Assembly (NCBI GenBank): GCA_046328715.1
Contig: JAXLWB010000003.1
Span: forward strand, 62,001 to 126,000
Source of the DNA: JAXLWB01 sp046328715
Lineage (GTDB): Bacteria; Chloroflexota; Anaerolineae; Caldilineales; Caldilineaceae
DNA length: 64,000 nt
Direction: 5' to 3'
Shown: positions 52,961 through 63,197 of the stretch, in pieces
Numbering within the stretch: position 1 is the first letter of the stretch
Layout of the letters: each line of letters opens with the position of its first letter
Notes under the pieces: model-generated
Seen by the model: the letters and a program-made list of their open reading frames with translations, nothing else
What the model was told of the DNA's origin: nothing
Databases searched by the model: none
Made by a program: the position numbers and the translations under genes

Positions 52961-54577
52961 TTATTCTTCGGACGCAGCTTTCCGCTTGCGCCAGATGCGG
53001 CGGCGAGCGGAGCCATTTTCGTCCGACGTCTGCTCCGCCAGAGGGCGAACCAGACGAGGTGCAGGGCGATTGGGTTGAACGACGGGTTGTTCTTGTGGCA
53101 CAACCAACGCACGACGAGGTGTTTCTTGAGCAAAGAGCCGCGCTGGTTCACGTTCGATTGTGCGAGTGGAGGGTGCCTGATTTTGGCCTCGATTGGCGGA
53201 GGGTTGACCAGCAGGTTTCCGCTGGCGCTCAGCGCCATTTCCGTTGGGAGAAGAATTTTGCTTCACGGGTGATTGGGCCGTGGCCGGTCTGTTTTGCTTT
53301 TGTGCAGCATTCGAGTTGCCATTGCGTCGGTTTTCGACAGGTGCCACAGCCTCTCGTTTGCTGGTAGGCTTGGGCGTGTTGAGCCGTTGTGGTTGGCGTT
53401 GATTCGGTAGTGAGTTACCATTGCTTGCGCCCGTACCAAAACTTTCGGGCGAGAAGCCGTTGTAGTCAAAACCATCAAACCGTCGTCGCTCGATCCGCTT
53501 GCCCAACACCTTTTCGATATCACGCACCATGTCGATGTCGGCAGGCGTGGCAAAAGTAAACGCTTCGCCGTTCTGCTCCGCCCGCCCGGTTCGGCCAATT
53601 CGATGAGTGTAGGCATCGGTAGTATCCGGCATGTCGAAGTTAATGACATGGCTAATTTCGTCGACGTCGATGCCGCGTGCCGCGATATCGGTGGCAACCA
53701 GGATGTCGTATTTGCCATCTTTGAAGCCGTTGATCGCTTCCTGACGACGATTTTGCGCCATATTTCCCTGCAGGGCAGCAACCCGATAGCGCTTGGTCTC
53801 CAAGTCGGCAGCCAGGAAACGAGCACGCCGTTTGGTACGGGTAAAGATGATCACACGGCCCGTGGCGGTTTTCTCCAACATGGCGAAGAGCAATTTGTTC
53901 TTCAAGCCATCGGTGACCGGGTAAAGTGCATGCGACACTGTATGCGCCGGTGCAATCTGACCAATCTGAACGGTGACTGGATCCGTTAAAATATCACGGG
54001 ACAGTTGTCGGATGTCGTCGGGCATGGTGGCCGAAAAGAAGAGCGTCTGCCGTTGTTTGGGCAGATGGGCCAACAATTTACGAATGTCGGGCAAAAAGCC
54101 CATATCACACATGCGGTCGGCTTCGTCTAGCACCAGCACTTCAATCCCCGAGAGGTCGATGGTGCGGTCGCCAATGTGATCGAGCAAGCGCCCCGGACAG
54201 CCAACCACCACTTCGACGCCGCGTCGCAATTCGTTGACCTGGTTGACTTTGCTGACGCCGCCATAGATGGGAAGGCTACGCACCTTGGTGTTACTGCCGT
54301 AATCGATAAACGACTGGTGAATCTGTTCGGCTAGTTCACGGGTAGGGGCGACAATCAAAGCACGAATTTTACGGGTGGGGCCTTTGAGCAGATGCTGAAG
54401 GATGGGAAGGGCAAAGGCGGCAGTTTTGCCAGTACCGGTCTGAGCAAGACCAAGGATGTCTTTTCCTACCAGAACTACCGGAATGGCCTGTTGTTGAATG
54501 GGGGTGGGTGTTGTATAACCCGCAGCACGAACGCCCGCCAAAATGCGCGGGTCGAGGCTGAATTCTTCGAATTTCAC
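52961..54577 (-). CDS. DEAD-box RNA helicase (RhlE-like)
   Basis: In this 538-residue protein all helicase motifs are present: Q motif with TPIQQQAIP, Walker A AQTGTGKTAAF near residue 48, APTRELAEQ, VLDEADRM, SATMP, and HRIGRTGRAEQNG near 345. From about 390 there is a long basic tail rich in Asn, Gln, Arg and Pro, typical of RhlE and CsdA-like helicases that unwind ribosomal or structured RNA. GTG 54577 has AAGGAG about 6 nt upstream and is preferred over TTG 54604. Confidence 0.92.
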   Translation of the reverse strand: MKFEEFSLDPRILAGVRAAGYTTPTPIQQQAIPVVLVGKDILGLAQTGTGKTAAFALPILQHLLKGPTRKIRALIVAPTRELAEQIHQSFIDYGSNTKVRSLPIYGGVSKVNQVNELRRGVEVVVGCPGRLLDHIGDRTIDLSGIEVLVLDEADRMCDMGFLPDIRKLLAHLPKQRQTLFFSATMPDDIRQLSRDILTDPVTVQIGQIAPAHTVSHALYPVTDGLKNKLLFAMLEKTATGRVIIFTRTKRRARFLAADLETKRYRVAALQGNMAQNRRQEAINGFKDGKYDILVATDIAARGIDVDEISHVINFDMPDTTDAYTHRIGRTGRAEQNGEAFTFATPADIDMVRDIEKVLGKRIERRRFDGFDYNGFSPESFGTGASNGNSLPNQRQPQRLNTPKPTSKREAVAPVENRRNGNSNAAQKQNRPATAQSPVKQNSSPNGNGAERQRKPAGQPSANRGQNQAPSTRTIEREPARLFAQETPRRALVVPQEQPVVQPNRPAPRLVRPLAEQTSDENGSARRRIWRKRKAASEE

Positions 54578-54925
54578 GAGAGTCTCCTTGACATTACGAG
54601 CCAAGTCGCACTCTCAGCCCTAAAGTACAAAAATGTGGCGGCAACGTGGCCACCTCTACAAATACCTAAACGGTTCTGCTACCAGAACCTGACAGACTAT
54701 GAATGATAACAGTTGCCGTTCAGTTACACAAAAGTAGTCAGCAAACCGCAACAATTGTGCTTGCATCATTGCCAAACAAACGTTAAAATTTCTATAGTAT
54801 TCAGTAAAGTGGCTGTTGATTATAATTTACACAGATAACAATTGGTATATACCTATATCCACAAGAGTGAGTACGTAGCAACCTGTTGTACCGTTAGGAA
54901 ATCAAATTTCCGAAAGGAGTCGCAC
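54578..54925. other. Divergent intergenic region with promoter for the large protease
   Basis: TTGCCA (54769-54774) and TATAGT (54793-54798), 18 bp apart, form a plausible plus-strand promoter. A TATAAT at 54821-54826 is a second candidate -10 without a good -35 box. No ncRNA or hairpin is obvious on the helicase side. Confidence 0.4.
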
Positions 54926-57900
54926 ATGCGATCAATGCCGACAAGCACTCATCGACGCTGGCTAACTTTGTTGACCACCATCCTTCTCCTTCTTAGCCAG
55001 ACAACCACCGTTTTCGCCGCAACACCGATCGCAATTAGCCAGGCTGGTAGCAATAACGATACGCCAGCCGAGGATGGATCATTAGGGAATGCAGAAGAGC
55101 AACCCACGGAGGCAGATCCAGCCAACGCTGTTCAAGATTTGGAGGGAGTCGAAACTGCCGTGGTCCAAATTGAAGCGGTAGGCACCTTCCGTGACCCACA
55201 GGAAGGGCTCATGGTCAATGCCGCTGGCCGTGGCTCGGGTTTCATTATTGATCCGTCAGGTATTGCTGTTACCAACAACCATGTGGTTACAGGTGCTGGC
55301 TTGCTCAAGGTCTATGTGGCAGGCGAAAAGAAAGCCCGCAATGCACGTGTGTTGGGTGTTTCCGAATGTTCCGACCTAGCCGTGATCGACATCCAAGGCG
55401 ACGGCTTTCCCTACCTCACCTGGTATAACAAGCCGATCAAGGTCGGTCTTGATATTTATGCCGCAGGCTTTCCGCTGGGCGATCCAGAATATACCCTTGT
55501 AAAAGGCATTGTCGCCAAGGCCAAGGCCGATGGCGATACCAACTGGGCTTCGGTTGAGCATGTCATTCAACATGATGCAGCAATCAATCCAGGAAATTCT
55601 GGCGGCCCCTTGATAACCAAGGATGGTCTCGTGGTTGGGGTTAACTATGCTGGCAATTCCGAAACGCAGCAAGCATTTGCGATTGCCGAAGATGTGACAC
55701 GCCCAATCGTACAGCAACTGCGGACAGGCATTGACCTTGATTCGATTGGATTGAATGCTACAGCAGTCTCCAATGGCAAAGATTTTGCTGGCATTTGGGT
55801 TTCTTCTGTCGCCTCCGGTTCCCCAGCAGACAAGGCTGGCATCCTGCCCGGCGATATTGTTATGAGTATGGAAGGGATTTCACTCGCCACTGATGGCACC
55901 ATGAAGGATTACTGCGACATTCTGCGCAGCCACGATCCGCTCAAAGATACACTCTCGATTGAAGTCTTGCGTTCCGACAGCAAGGAAGTACTGCAAGGGC
56001 AGCTCAATGGCCGTCCACTACAACTGAGCTTCTCACTGGCTGACCAGGTACAGGAAGAGGGCAATTCGCCCGACTCTGGCAATCAGGGATCTTCCGAAAC
56101 CATCACCTACACAAACTATGTGACGATCAGTGATACCAATCACATCGTCACGATGGATGTGCCGGAAGAATGGAGTGATGTGCGCGAGGGCGATTGGAAA
56201 GTCGATGATAACGTGGTCGGCTTCCGCCTCTTTGCCTCGCCCGATCTGGATCATTTCTCGGACGATTGGAGCATTCCGGGGGTAATCTTTGGTTACTCTG
56301 AAGATCTGTCAGGCAGCAAAAGCCCCGAGGATCTGGTCAATGATTACGATTATTCAAAGGATTGCAAGACCGAAGGCACAGTCGAGGAGATGCCTGAAGG
56401 CTTCTTTGTCGGCAACTACAAGTCGTGGAATGACTGTGGAAAAGAGGGTGGTAGTTCCGTGCTCTTGGTTGGATTAACACCAGCCGAAAACCCGGGCTAT
56501 GTGGTGCTGCTCGAAGTCTACGCCGCCAGCCAGGCCGACCTCGACGCAACCGACCGCATTCTGGATTCGTTTGTGGTAGCAGGGACCGAAAATAATGGCG
56601 CAACCACCACTGACAATGGCTCGACAAGCAGCGTCAGCGAAGACGACGTGCGCGCCGCAGTCGACACCAGCGGTTTGCGCTACGATTATGCTTTTGTCAA
56701 CAACGACGCCATTGGCGGCCTTATCCCCAGCGATTGGCAAGATCAGAGCACCGAGGATTGGACCAGTGAGGACAAGAAAGAGACCTACGGCGTGATCTTC
56801 AAAGCCTCATCTGATCTGAAGGGATTTGATGAGACTTGGGAGACTGCGGGCGTTTCAGTGCGCAGCGCCACGGATCTGACTGAAGATATCGACGTTGATA
56901 ATTGGCTGGACAGCGATGTTGAAGCGCTCAAGGATGATTGTAAGTATGACAAGAAGCGCAAAGTCGCCAGCCATGACATTGTAGGACAAAGCTGGGAAGG
57001 CAAGTACGACGTCTTTACCAAGTGTGGCAAGGCGAACAACACCTACTACGTGGCAGCGCTCAATTCAGTACCGACAGGCAATTTCGTCTATGTTCTCTTC
57101 ATGACTGTCAACAGTTCTGACCGCGAAGCCTTCGATGTCTTTATGAAGAGCTTCTTCCTCGAAGCCGCTACGACAGCACAAGGCCCAGCGGTGGAAGAGT
57201 CATCGCTGGTCTCCGTTACCGATGATACAGGGCAAATTACGATCAATGTGCCAACCTCGTGGAGCGATCTGAAGAGTGAAGATTGGATGGGCAACGGCGA
57301 TGTGCTTGGGCCTTCCTTCTACGCTGCCGAGGATGTTTCAAACTTTGGTGAGGATTACAATGTACCGGGTCTCTTTGTCGGCGTCGGTCCAGGGCTGATG
57401 GAAAATGTTACGGTCAACAAGATGCTTGACTCGTTGCAGGATGTATTCAACAGTGATTGTACCTACAATGATCGCTACGACTACGAGGATGAGAAGCTGA
57501 CTGGGGCGATTGACACCTTCACCGAATGTGGCAAGGTAAAAGGCGAAGTGCTCAGTGTATTGGCCGCTGCGCCCAAGGACAATCCTTCTACCCTGGTTGT
57601 CGTCTTTGTCAACTCGCCAACAACCAACGACACCGTTGACTTTGCACAGGTGCTGCAACCGCTCGATGTGGCCGACGTGACCATCGATAATTCTGGCAAC
57701 AACGGATCATCCACCAGCAGCGGACTTGGGGATGGCAACAACAACGACAGTGGCAATAGCGACAGCGGCAACAGTGACAGTGGGAATAGCGATAGTGGGA
57801 ACAGTGATTCCGGCAGCGATACTCCCGTCACTACGGTGACCGTGGTCGCCCAAACGTTGAACGTGCGTGAAGGGCCAGGCACGAACTATAAGGCTGTGAC

Positions 57901-58384
57901 CACCGTCAAGAAGAACGATGAGCTTGGCGTAATCGGCATGGCGCAAAACTGTGCCTGGCTCTATGTGCTAACCCCCTCGATTGATCTCGGTTGGGTGGCA
58001 GGAACAGCCCAATATGTCAAGTTCAGCGACGGCAGCAGTTGTGCCGATTTAACCGATGTCTCAGCCCTGGCGCCGCCCGCACCCAGTGGTTCTAGCGGTT
58101 CCAGCGGATCAAGCGGATCACAGGCTGGCACACCCAACGCCAAGAAGGGCTGTATTCAGTTCCAGAATCACATTGGTGCCGAAGCCACGGTCACGATGAC
58201 CAACAAGGGCAATGGCAAGGCCGAAACCTTCAAGGTAGCCAAGGACATCGACTTCGACAAATGTTTTGATCCTGGCAAATATGCCATGACCATCGACGTT
58301 CCCCCGCCCTGGGGATCGCTCAATGCCGATCTCGAGTTGAACGCTGGCGACTACTACGCTTACCCGATCGAGGGCGAGAAGTAG
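54926..58384 (+). CDS. Exported trypsin-like protease with triplicated domain and SH3b
   Basis: This 1152-residue protein has a signal peptide (about 1-32), a trypsin-like protease domain with His119 (NNHVV), Asp150 (CSDLAVI) and Ser225 (NPGNSGGPL), and a PDZ domain (about 265-360), as in HtrA proteases. Three copies of a domain of about 150 residues then follow (about 395-560, 580-745, 755-910). Each has a start like TMDVPEEWSD or TINVPTSWSD and two Cys in SDC-(30-40)-CGK. Next are a GNSDS repeat linker, an SH3b domain (LNVREGPGTNYKAV) and a C-terminal module with PPPWGSLN. AAAGGAG lies before ATG 54926. It is probably an envelope protease that senses or binds the cell wall. Confidence 0.88.
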   Translation: MRSMPTSTHRRWLTLLTTILLLLSQTTTVFAATPIAISQAGSNNDTPAEDGSLGNAEEQPTEADPANAVQDLEGVETAVVQIEAVGTFRDPQEGLMVNAAGRGSGFIIDPSGIAVTNNHVVTGAGLLKVYVAGEKKARNARVLGVSECSDLAVIDIQGDGFPYLTWYNKPIKVGLDIYAAGFPLGDPEYTLVKGIVAKAKADGDTNWASVEHVIQHDAAINPGNSGGPLITKDGLVVGVNYAGNSETQQAFAIAEDVTRPIVQQLRTGIDLDSIGLNATAVSNGKDFAGIWVSSVASGSPADKAGILPGDIVMSMEGISLATDGTMKDYCDILRSHDPLKDTLSIEVLRSDSKEVLQGQLNGRPLQLSFSLADQVQEEGNSPDSGNQGSSETITYTNYVTISDTNHIVTMDVPEEWSDVREGDWKVDDNVVGFRLFASPDLDHFSDDWSIPGVIFGYSEDLSGSKSPEDLVNDYDYSKDCKTEGTVEEMPEGFFVGNYKSWNDCGKEGGSSVLLVGLTPAENPGYVVLLEVYAASQADLDATDRILDSFVVAGTENNGATTTDNGSTSSVSEDDVRAAVDTSGLRYDYAFVNNDAIGGLIPSDWQDQSTEDWTSEDKKETYGVIFKASSDLKGFDETWETAGVSVRSATDLTEDIDVDNWLDSDVEALKDDCKYDKKRKVASHDIVGQSWEGKYDVFTKCGKANNTYYVAALNSVPTGNFVYVLFMTVNSSDREAFDVFMKSFFLEAATTAQGPAVEESSLVSVTDDTGQITINVPTSWSDLKSEDWMGNGDVLGPSFYAAEDVSNFGEDYNVPGLFVGVGPGLMENVTVNKMLDSLQDVFNSDCTYNDRYDYEDEKLTGAIDTFTECGKVKGEVLSVLAAAPKDNPSTLVVVFVNSPTTNDTVDFAQVLQPLDVADVTIDNSGNNGSSTSSGLGDGNNNDSGNSDSGNSDSGNSDSGNSDSGSDTPVTTVTVVAQTLNVREGPGTNYKAVTTVKKNDELGVIGMAQNCAWLYVLTPSIDLGWVAGTAQYVKFSDGSSCADLTDVSALAPPAPSGSSGSSGSSGSQAGTPNAKKGCIQFQNHIGAEATVTMTNKGNGKAETFKVAKDIDFDKCFDPGKYAMTIDVPPPWGSLNADLELNAGDYYAYPIEGEK
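57746..57820 (+). repeat. Coding 15-bp tandem repeat
   Basis: Five near-copies of GACAGTGGCAATAGC encode a GNSDS linker. The copies differ at third positions, so the array is not very recent, but it can change length by slippage and vary the spacing to the SH3b domain. Confidence 0.8.
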
Positions 58385-58412
58385 AAGATGAGAAGATGAC
58401 AAAGTAAAAAAG

Positions 58413-58441
58413 TGAAGGGGTGACATGATGTCACCCCTTCA
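58413..58441 (+). terminator. Hairpin after the large protease
   Basis: TGAAGGGGTGACA (58413-58425) and TGTCACCCCTTCA (58429-58441) form a perfect 13-bp stem with a 3-nt loop. Confidence 0.65.
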
Positions 58442-58459
58442 TTATTTCATGCACTCTGT

Positions 58460-58570
58460 CATTCCGAAGGGATCCTGGCCTTACTACGCTTGATGTCGAT
58501 CCAGAACAGCGATCAGGCTCCATGCTTTACAAACTCGTCGAACCGACTCACGAAGGATTCCTTCGGAATG
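58460..58570. mobile_element. MITE-like element related to 52777-52887
   Basis: CATTCCGAAGGGATCC (58460-58475) is mirrored with one mismatch by GGATTCCTTCGGAATG (58555-58570). Length (111 bp) and terminal CATTC words match the element at 52777-52887. It lies between convergent genes. Confidence 0.5.
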
Positions 58571-58640
58571 GCAATCGACCTTCCAGGAATAGGCAACTCC
58601 GCTAGTCGCTTCGTCACTCTCCCACCCCGCCACCCATTCA

Positions 58641-61600
58641 TCATTTGCAGCTCACTACACTCAACTGATCGCTGTACATCACAATCTGTCCGCCGGTACC
58701 GTCGTTGTAGGCACCTACCAGGAGTTGAACTGCCTGTCCCCGGAAGGCAGTCAGATCGAGATCAATGGGTTGCCACTGTTGAGCATCCGCGCTGGAGCGA
58801 TAGGGCTGCTGGAGTCCGCCATTGGCGTCATTCAGCCAGAGGTAGACGTAATCTTTGTCGTCGGCTTGACTGCTGCTGGCAATCCAAAGCTGCCCAGTGA
58901 GCGAGATGCTGGTGGCGTCAGCAGGCAACGTGACATATTGGTAGGCACCGCTGTAGCTGAGCCGATTGGCTTCGCCGCTGGGCAAACCAGTGCGCAAACT
59001 GCGTGCTCCAGAATAAACCTGTTCGCGGCTATAGACGGGTGTGAAGGCCGTGGCGGGCAACACCCAGGCGCTGTCATCTTCAAAATCGCCGTTCAATAAC
59101 ACTTCACTGCAATTCTGCGGCATCGGTGTCGCCATGACCTGGCTGGTGCTCTCCGGGGTCGATGTCACTGGCGAGCTGGAAGCGACCGTATCGCTGACCG
59201 TTACAGTCGTTTGACTGCTCTCTGTCGTCGTGAGTGCAGTACTATCACTCACCACCAGACTTTCACTGACAGCAGTCGAGGCGGTTACCACGACGGAGCT
59301 TTCCACGCTTGCGGCAGGTGGCACCGTTTCTTCTGCGCCATCAGACACGTAGGCCAGGAACTCGCTGGGCATAAAGGCCACCTGGTTGCGCAGGTTAAAG
59401 GTGATGCCCGTTGGTCCGCTGACCTGGAAATAGCAGGTTGCCGGTTGCAGGTTGCAGTTACTATTGGTGGACCATTGCTCGGCAAAGGGAACTTTCAGCC
59501 GCTGCCAATCGCCGGTTTGACCCGCCGACGGCCCCATAAACAGCCCCTGATCAGTTGCAGCCAACATGCCCGATTGCTCAGCATTCGGGCGGAAGGAGAT
59601 CAGCGCTTTGACCGATGCCCCTTGCACGCTGGCCGGAGCATCACTCCAAGTCACGCCATCATCGCTTGAGGACCAGATCCCCTGCGCATCGGCGACGTAG
59701 AGATCATCTTCATTGCCGAGTGGCAGGATCGTGTTACCGGTGTCGGTCGCATAGAGGGCGAGCGGCTGTTTCATGCCCGACGGCAAAATCGACTCCCATT
59801 CGCCGACGGTTGAGTTGGTGGCATCGTAGGCAGCACGCAGCAGGAAGGGCTGTCCCTTGCTATCGCTACCGCCCGCATAGAAGGCGCTCCATTGCGGTGC
59901 TGTATTGACCGCTGCGGCACTGGTACGAATTTCAAGCAGTTGGGCACCAGACGCGAGCGGCCAATTCAATGCTGCGCTGTCCCGCCAAGTGACACCGCCA
60001 TCGGTCGAGAGCGCTGGTCCGTCACAGGTGGCGGCCAGAATCGTTTCCGGTTGTCCTGGCAACACCATCAACGGCTGGCGAGCTTGATCGCTGCTGACCA
60101 AGCTCCAAGTCGCCCCTTGATCATCGCTGCGATAAAAGTCCTGTGCGTCGCCTGTGCAGGTGGCTCCAGTCCAGCGCAAGGAAGCGCCGCTATAGAAGAC
60201 GCCCAAGGTCTCGTCGCCCTGATGCGAGATGATAAATTCCTTGTGCTCGGGTTCTTTGCTGACTAGACGCCAACTGGGTGCGCTTTGTGGCGCAGCGGGG
60301 TCGAGATCGAAGCGATAGAGCGCACCATCCTCGCCAAGTGCCATTGCCACAAAGCCAGCGGCGGCATAGTCGTTCCAGCCATAGTAGTGCGCCAAGGGCG
60401 AACCATCCGGAATCTGTTGTGCGCCCAGCGCCAGATCAACCATCGGGGTAGCGAGTTGCACCCATTTGCTCGGCAGCGCTTCGTCCACACTGGCACGCAC
60501 GCCACGATAGAGGTGAGTCACTTGCCTGGCAACGTCAACCAGCGCAACTTCATCGCTGCCCAACAACAGGGGATAAGTGCCGTCACCAAAGGAGTAGATC
60601 AGTTGCCACTCCCCACTGTCAGCCAGTTGGTAGAGCTGACCATCGCTTGCACCGATTAGTACCGACGATCCTGCCGCATGGTTGACCAGATCAAAACTCA
60701 CAGCAAGGCCAAGCTGCTGAGCCGCTGCCGCAGTGTCGGGTAAGGTCGCAACCTGGGTCCAGGCTTCACTGCCACTAGTCAGTTTCCACAGGACAAGCTG
60801 TTCCGCTTGGGCAGTAATCACCCAGGCGGTACCGTCGTCCGCACCATGGACTGCGCTTTGGACAGTGCCTTCTAGACCGGTATTGCGAGGTTGCCAAGTG
60901 ACACCTTCATCCTGGCTAAACCAAAGCACATCTTCGGCTGAATCGGGCGCAATCCAAAGCCCATCGGGTGCAGCGGCGATGAAGCGGGCTGCCTGGTCGC
61001 TGACTTTCTGCCAGCGGTAGCTCTGGGCGCTGCGCCGATAGAGGCCATCTTGGGCCGCCACCAGCAGATCCGGTTGTGCCTGGTTGAGCTGGGTCAGACT
61101 ACGAATGTGAACCGAGTCAGGTAAGGGGAAGGGCTCGACCAGGTTACTGCTGGCCACCAGTGCGCCATTGCCCAAGAGATACCATTCGATGCCTTGCGTG
61201 GCGGCGGCCTTGGTGATTGGTCCAGTCAGCGAATGGGTTGGCGAAACCACGGTTTGCGCAGTTTTGGCTACCGTTGCTGCCGGGGTCGCGGCCTGGGTCG
61301 GAGCAACCGTCGCAAGCTTGGTTTCGCTTGCAACTTCAGTCGCAGTGGAGGTAGGTGGTTCAGTGGGAAGGGCGGTCGCAGTGTCAGTTGGTTTGGGCGT
61401 GCTGGTAGCAGTTGCGCTGGCGGTAGCAGTGGGCGTATCGGTTGGCACGGGTGTATCTGTGGCGGTCGAGGTCGCTGTATCAGTCGCCGTGGGCAACTCG
61501 GTTGCTGTTTCGCTTGCGGTTGGCGTGGCTGTCGCAGTCGGAGTCGCGCTGGCAGTTGCCGTGTTTGTTGCTGTTGCAGTATTGGTGGGTAGAGGTTTAG

Positions 61601-63053
61601 CTGTGGCAGTCGCCGTGGCCTTGGCACCTTTAGCTGGTGGCGTCGAGGCCGCCTGGTCGCCAGCAGGGCGGCAGGTAACATCCTGGTCAAACTCGTAGGC
61701 ACCAATGTCCCAGCCAAAGGTTTGGTCGCCGTTGCCGTCGCAGGGGCGCAGGACGTTGTCAAAATCACGGCTGATATTGGCCAGGTCGCTGCCGCGATCA
61801 ATGGCAGGACTGTCGCTCTTCAGTCGGAAGTCAAACTTGAGCGGATCGACAAAGTGCGGGTCGAGCGCCTCATTGCCATTCAGCCCCAAGACCTTGGCAT
61901 GCACAACATCCTCGTAATCGCTGAGGTTGTTGAAAAAGAGATTGTTCTTGAGCTGTGGCACGCCACCAACGGCACTGAGAGCCGTCTGCATGTAGGCAAA
62001 GATATTGTTCTCGACCTGCGCTGTAGAAGTACCTTCAAAGGCCAACGACAGGGCACCGCTCAGCCAGGTATTATTGTAGAGGGTATAGGGTACGTCGCCG
62101 CTGACAAAGGTTTCGACGCCGATTACCAGGTTGTTGGCAATTTCAATCGGAGCAGTATTGCTGAGCGAGCCACTGAATTGCAGGTTGACGGTTGGACCGG
62201 TCACGACATTGGCTTCGAAGTGAACAGTAGGACCGATATTGATTAGACCGAACTGTCCCCCGGCCACAAAGTTATCAACAAAGGAGCCGTTGCCAAAGAT
62301 CTGTGCACCGGCCAGAAAGGCATTTTCGACGATAGTCGCATTGTACAAACCGGTCAGATAGACGTTAACATCGGTACCTTTGCTGGCCCATTCAAAGTAA
62401 TTGCCAGCGATGATCAGATCCTTGCCCGAGCCATCCAGTGCGGCGTTGCTACGCACGGTAAAGCCAAAGAGGCCCGAGCCTTCGGAGAGCGCAATCGAGC
62501 CGACGATGACGGTATTAGTGTAGCCATCGGCAGCATAGATCCAGGTGTTGGGCGGCGCAGGAACCGACTCCGTGTAGGTTCCTGGGGCGACAATGATGTC
62601 GGCGGGTTGCCCCTGAGCAAGGGAAGCAACCGCCAAGATGGCATCGGTAAAGGTGTTGTAAGGCGCGGCTTGTGTGCCATCGCCACCCGCCGCCGCCTGA
62701 TGATCCAGGTAAACCGTCGCCACTTTGGCATCGGCTTGGACCAGGCGCTGTTTGCCGTAGAATTGGCGCAATGCACTCACCGGTGTGGCGTTGGGCCGCT
62801 GTTGCCAAAAGGCGAGCAGTTGCTCTACACTGGGCGTAGGCAGAATCCCTGTCGAATTGGCCGAACCGGTTGCCAGATTCGTGGCTTCTGGGGTATTCTG
62901 TTGCTCGGCCTGGCTAGCGTTGGTTGCCTGGAAGAGTCCAGAGGTAGCAGCCACAGCCTTGGGCAAAAGCGCCGCCGATAAAAAGAAACAAAGTACACCA
63001 ATCAACAGGGCGAGATTGATGAAGAGGGTAAAGAGTGGTTTCGGACGCCACAT
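58641..63053 (-). CDS. Giant exported beta-helix and beta-propeller protein
   Basis: This 1470-residue protein starts with a membrane or signal segment (about 8-35). A right-handed parallel beta-helix follows (about 115-455) with repeated Asn/Gly turns and the ending SPAIDRGSDLANISRDF typical of choice-of-anchor Q proteins. Then comes a Thr/Ala/Pro linker of about 140 residues built from TATAT words. The next region is a BNR/Vps10-type beta-propeller (about 610-1260) with Asp-box motifs such as SQDEGVTWQPR and STDGGVTWRD. A linker of Val/Ser/Thr leads to a C-terminal jelly-roll carbohydrate-binding-like domain (about 1330-1470, LNGDFEDDSAWVLP). It is probably a surface protein acting on or binding polysaccharide. 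AAGGAC lies about 7 nt before the ATG. Confidence 0.82.
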   Translation of the reverse strand: MWRPKPLFTLFINLALLIGVLCFFLSAALLPKAVAATSGLFQATNASQAEQQNTPEATNLATGSANSTGILPTPSVEQLLAFWQQRPNATPVSALRQFYGKQRLVQADAKVATVYLDHQAAAGGDGTQAAPYNTFTDAILAVASLAQGQPADIIVAPGTYTESVPAPPNTWIYAADGYTNTVIVGSIALSEGSGLFGFTVRSNAALDGSGKDLIIAGNYFEWASKGTDVNVYLTGLYNATIVENAFLAGAQIFGNGSFVDNFVAGGQFGLINIGPTVHFEANVVTGPTVNLQFSGSLSNTAPIEIANNLVIGVETFVSGDVPYTLYNNTWLSGALSLAFEGTSTAQVENNIFAYMQTALSAVGGVPQLKNNLFFNNLSDYEDVVHAKVLGLNGNEALDPHFVDPLKFDFRLKSDSPAIDRGSDLANISRDFDNVLRPCDGNGDQTFGWDIGAYEFDQDVTCRPAGDQAASTPPAKGAKATATATAKPLPTNTATATNTATASATPTATATPTASETATELPTATDTATSTATDTPVPTDTPTATASATATSTPKPTDTATALPTEPPTSTATEVASETKLATVAPTQAATPAATVAKTAQTVVSPTHSLTGPITKAAATQGIEWYLLGNGALVASSNLVEPFPLPDSVHIRSLTQLNQAQPDLLVAAQDGLYRRSAQSYRWQKVSDQAARFIAAAPDGLWIAPDSAEDVLWFSQDEGVTWQPRNTGLEGTVQSAVHGADDGTAWVITAQAEQLVLWKLTSGSEAWTQVATLPDTAAAAQQLGLAVSFDLVNHAAGSSVLIGASDGQLYQLADSGEWQLIYSFGDGTYPLLLGSDEVALVDVARQVTHLYRGVRASVDEALPSKWVQLATPMVDLALGAQQIPDGSPLAHYYGWNDYAAAGFVAMALGEDGALYRFDLDPAAPQSAPSWRLVSKEPEHKEFIISHQGDETLGVFYSGASLRWTGATCTGDAQDFYRSDDQGATWSLVSSDQARQPLMVLPGQPETILAATCDGPALSTDGGVTWRDSAALNWPLASGAQLLEIRTSAAAVNTAPQWSAFYAGGSDSKGQPFLLRAAYDATNSTVGEWESILPSGMKQPLALYATDTGNTILPLGNEDDLYVADAQGIWSSSDDGVTWSDAPASVQGASVKALISFRPNAEQSGMLAATDQGLFMGPSAGQTGDWQRLKVPFAEQWSTNSNCNLQPATCYFQVSGPTGITFNLRNQVAFMPSEFLAYVSDGAEETVPPAASVESSVVVTASTAVSESLVVSDSTALTTTESSQTTVTVSDTVASSSPVTSTPESTSQVMATPMPQNCSEVLLNGDFEDDSAWVLPATAFTPVYSREQVYSGARSLRTGLPSGEANRLSYSGAYQYVTLPADATSISLTGQLWIASSSQADDKDYVYLWLNDANGGLQQPYRSSADAQQWQPIDLDLTAFRGQAVQLLVGAYNDGTGGQIVMYSDQLSVVSCK

Positions 63054-63197
63054 AGATCAGTCCTTCGTTAGTCACAATAAGTTGACGAATCTATAGCCGC
63101 AAATAATTGCTATAGGAAATATTCCAAATACCATACATACCACTAAGTGTGTTGAAATTCATTATACAGTTTGCTTACACTTTTCCTTAAATAAGCA

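Noticed and set aside
61168..61698. Plus-strand open frame rich in Val and Ala
   Set aside because: It is the antisense reading of the Thr/Ala stalk of the beta-helix protein, a typical low-complexity shadow.
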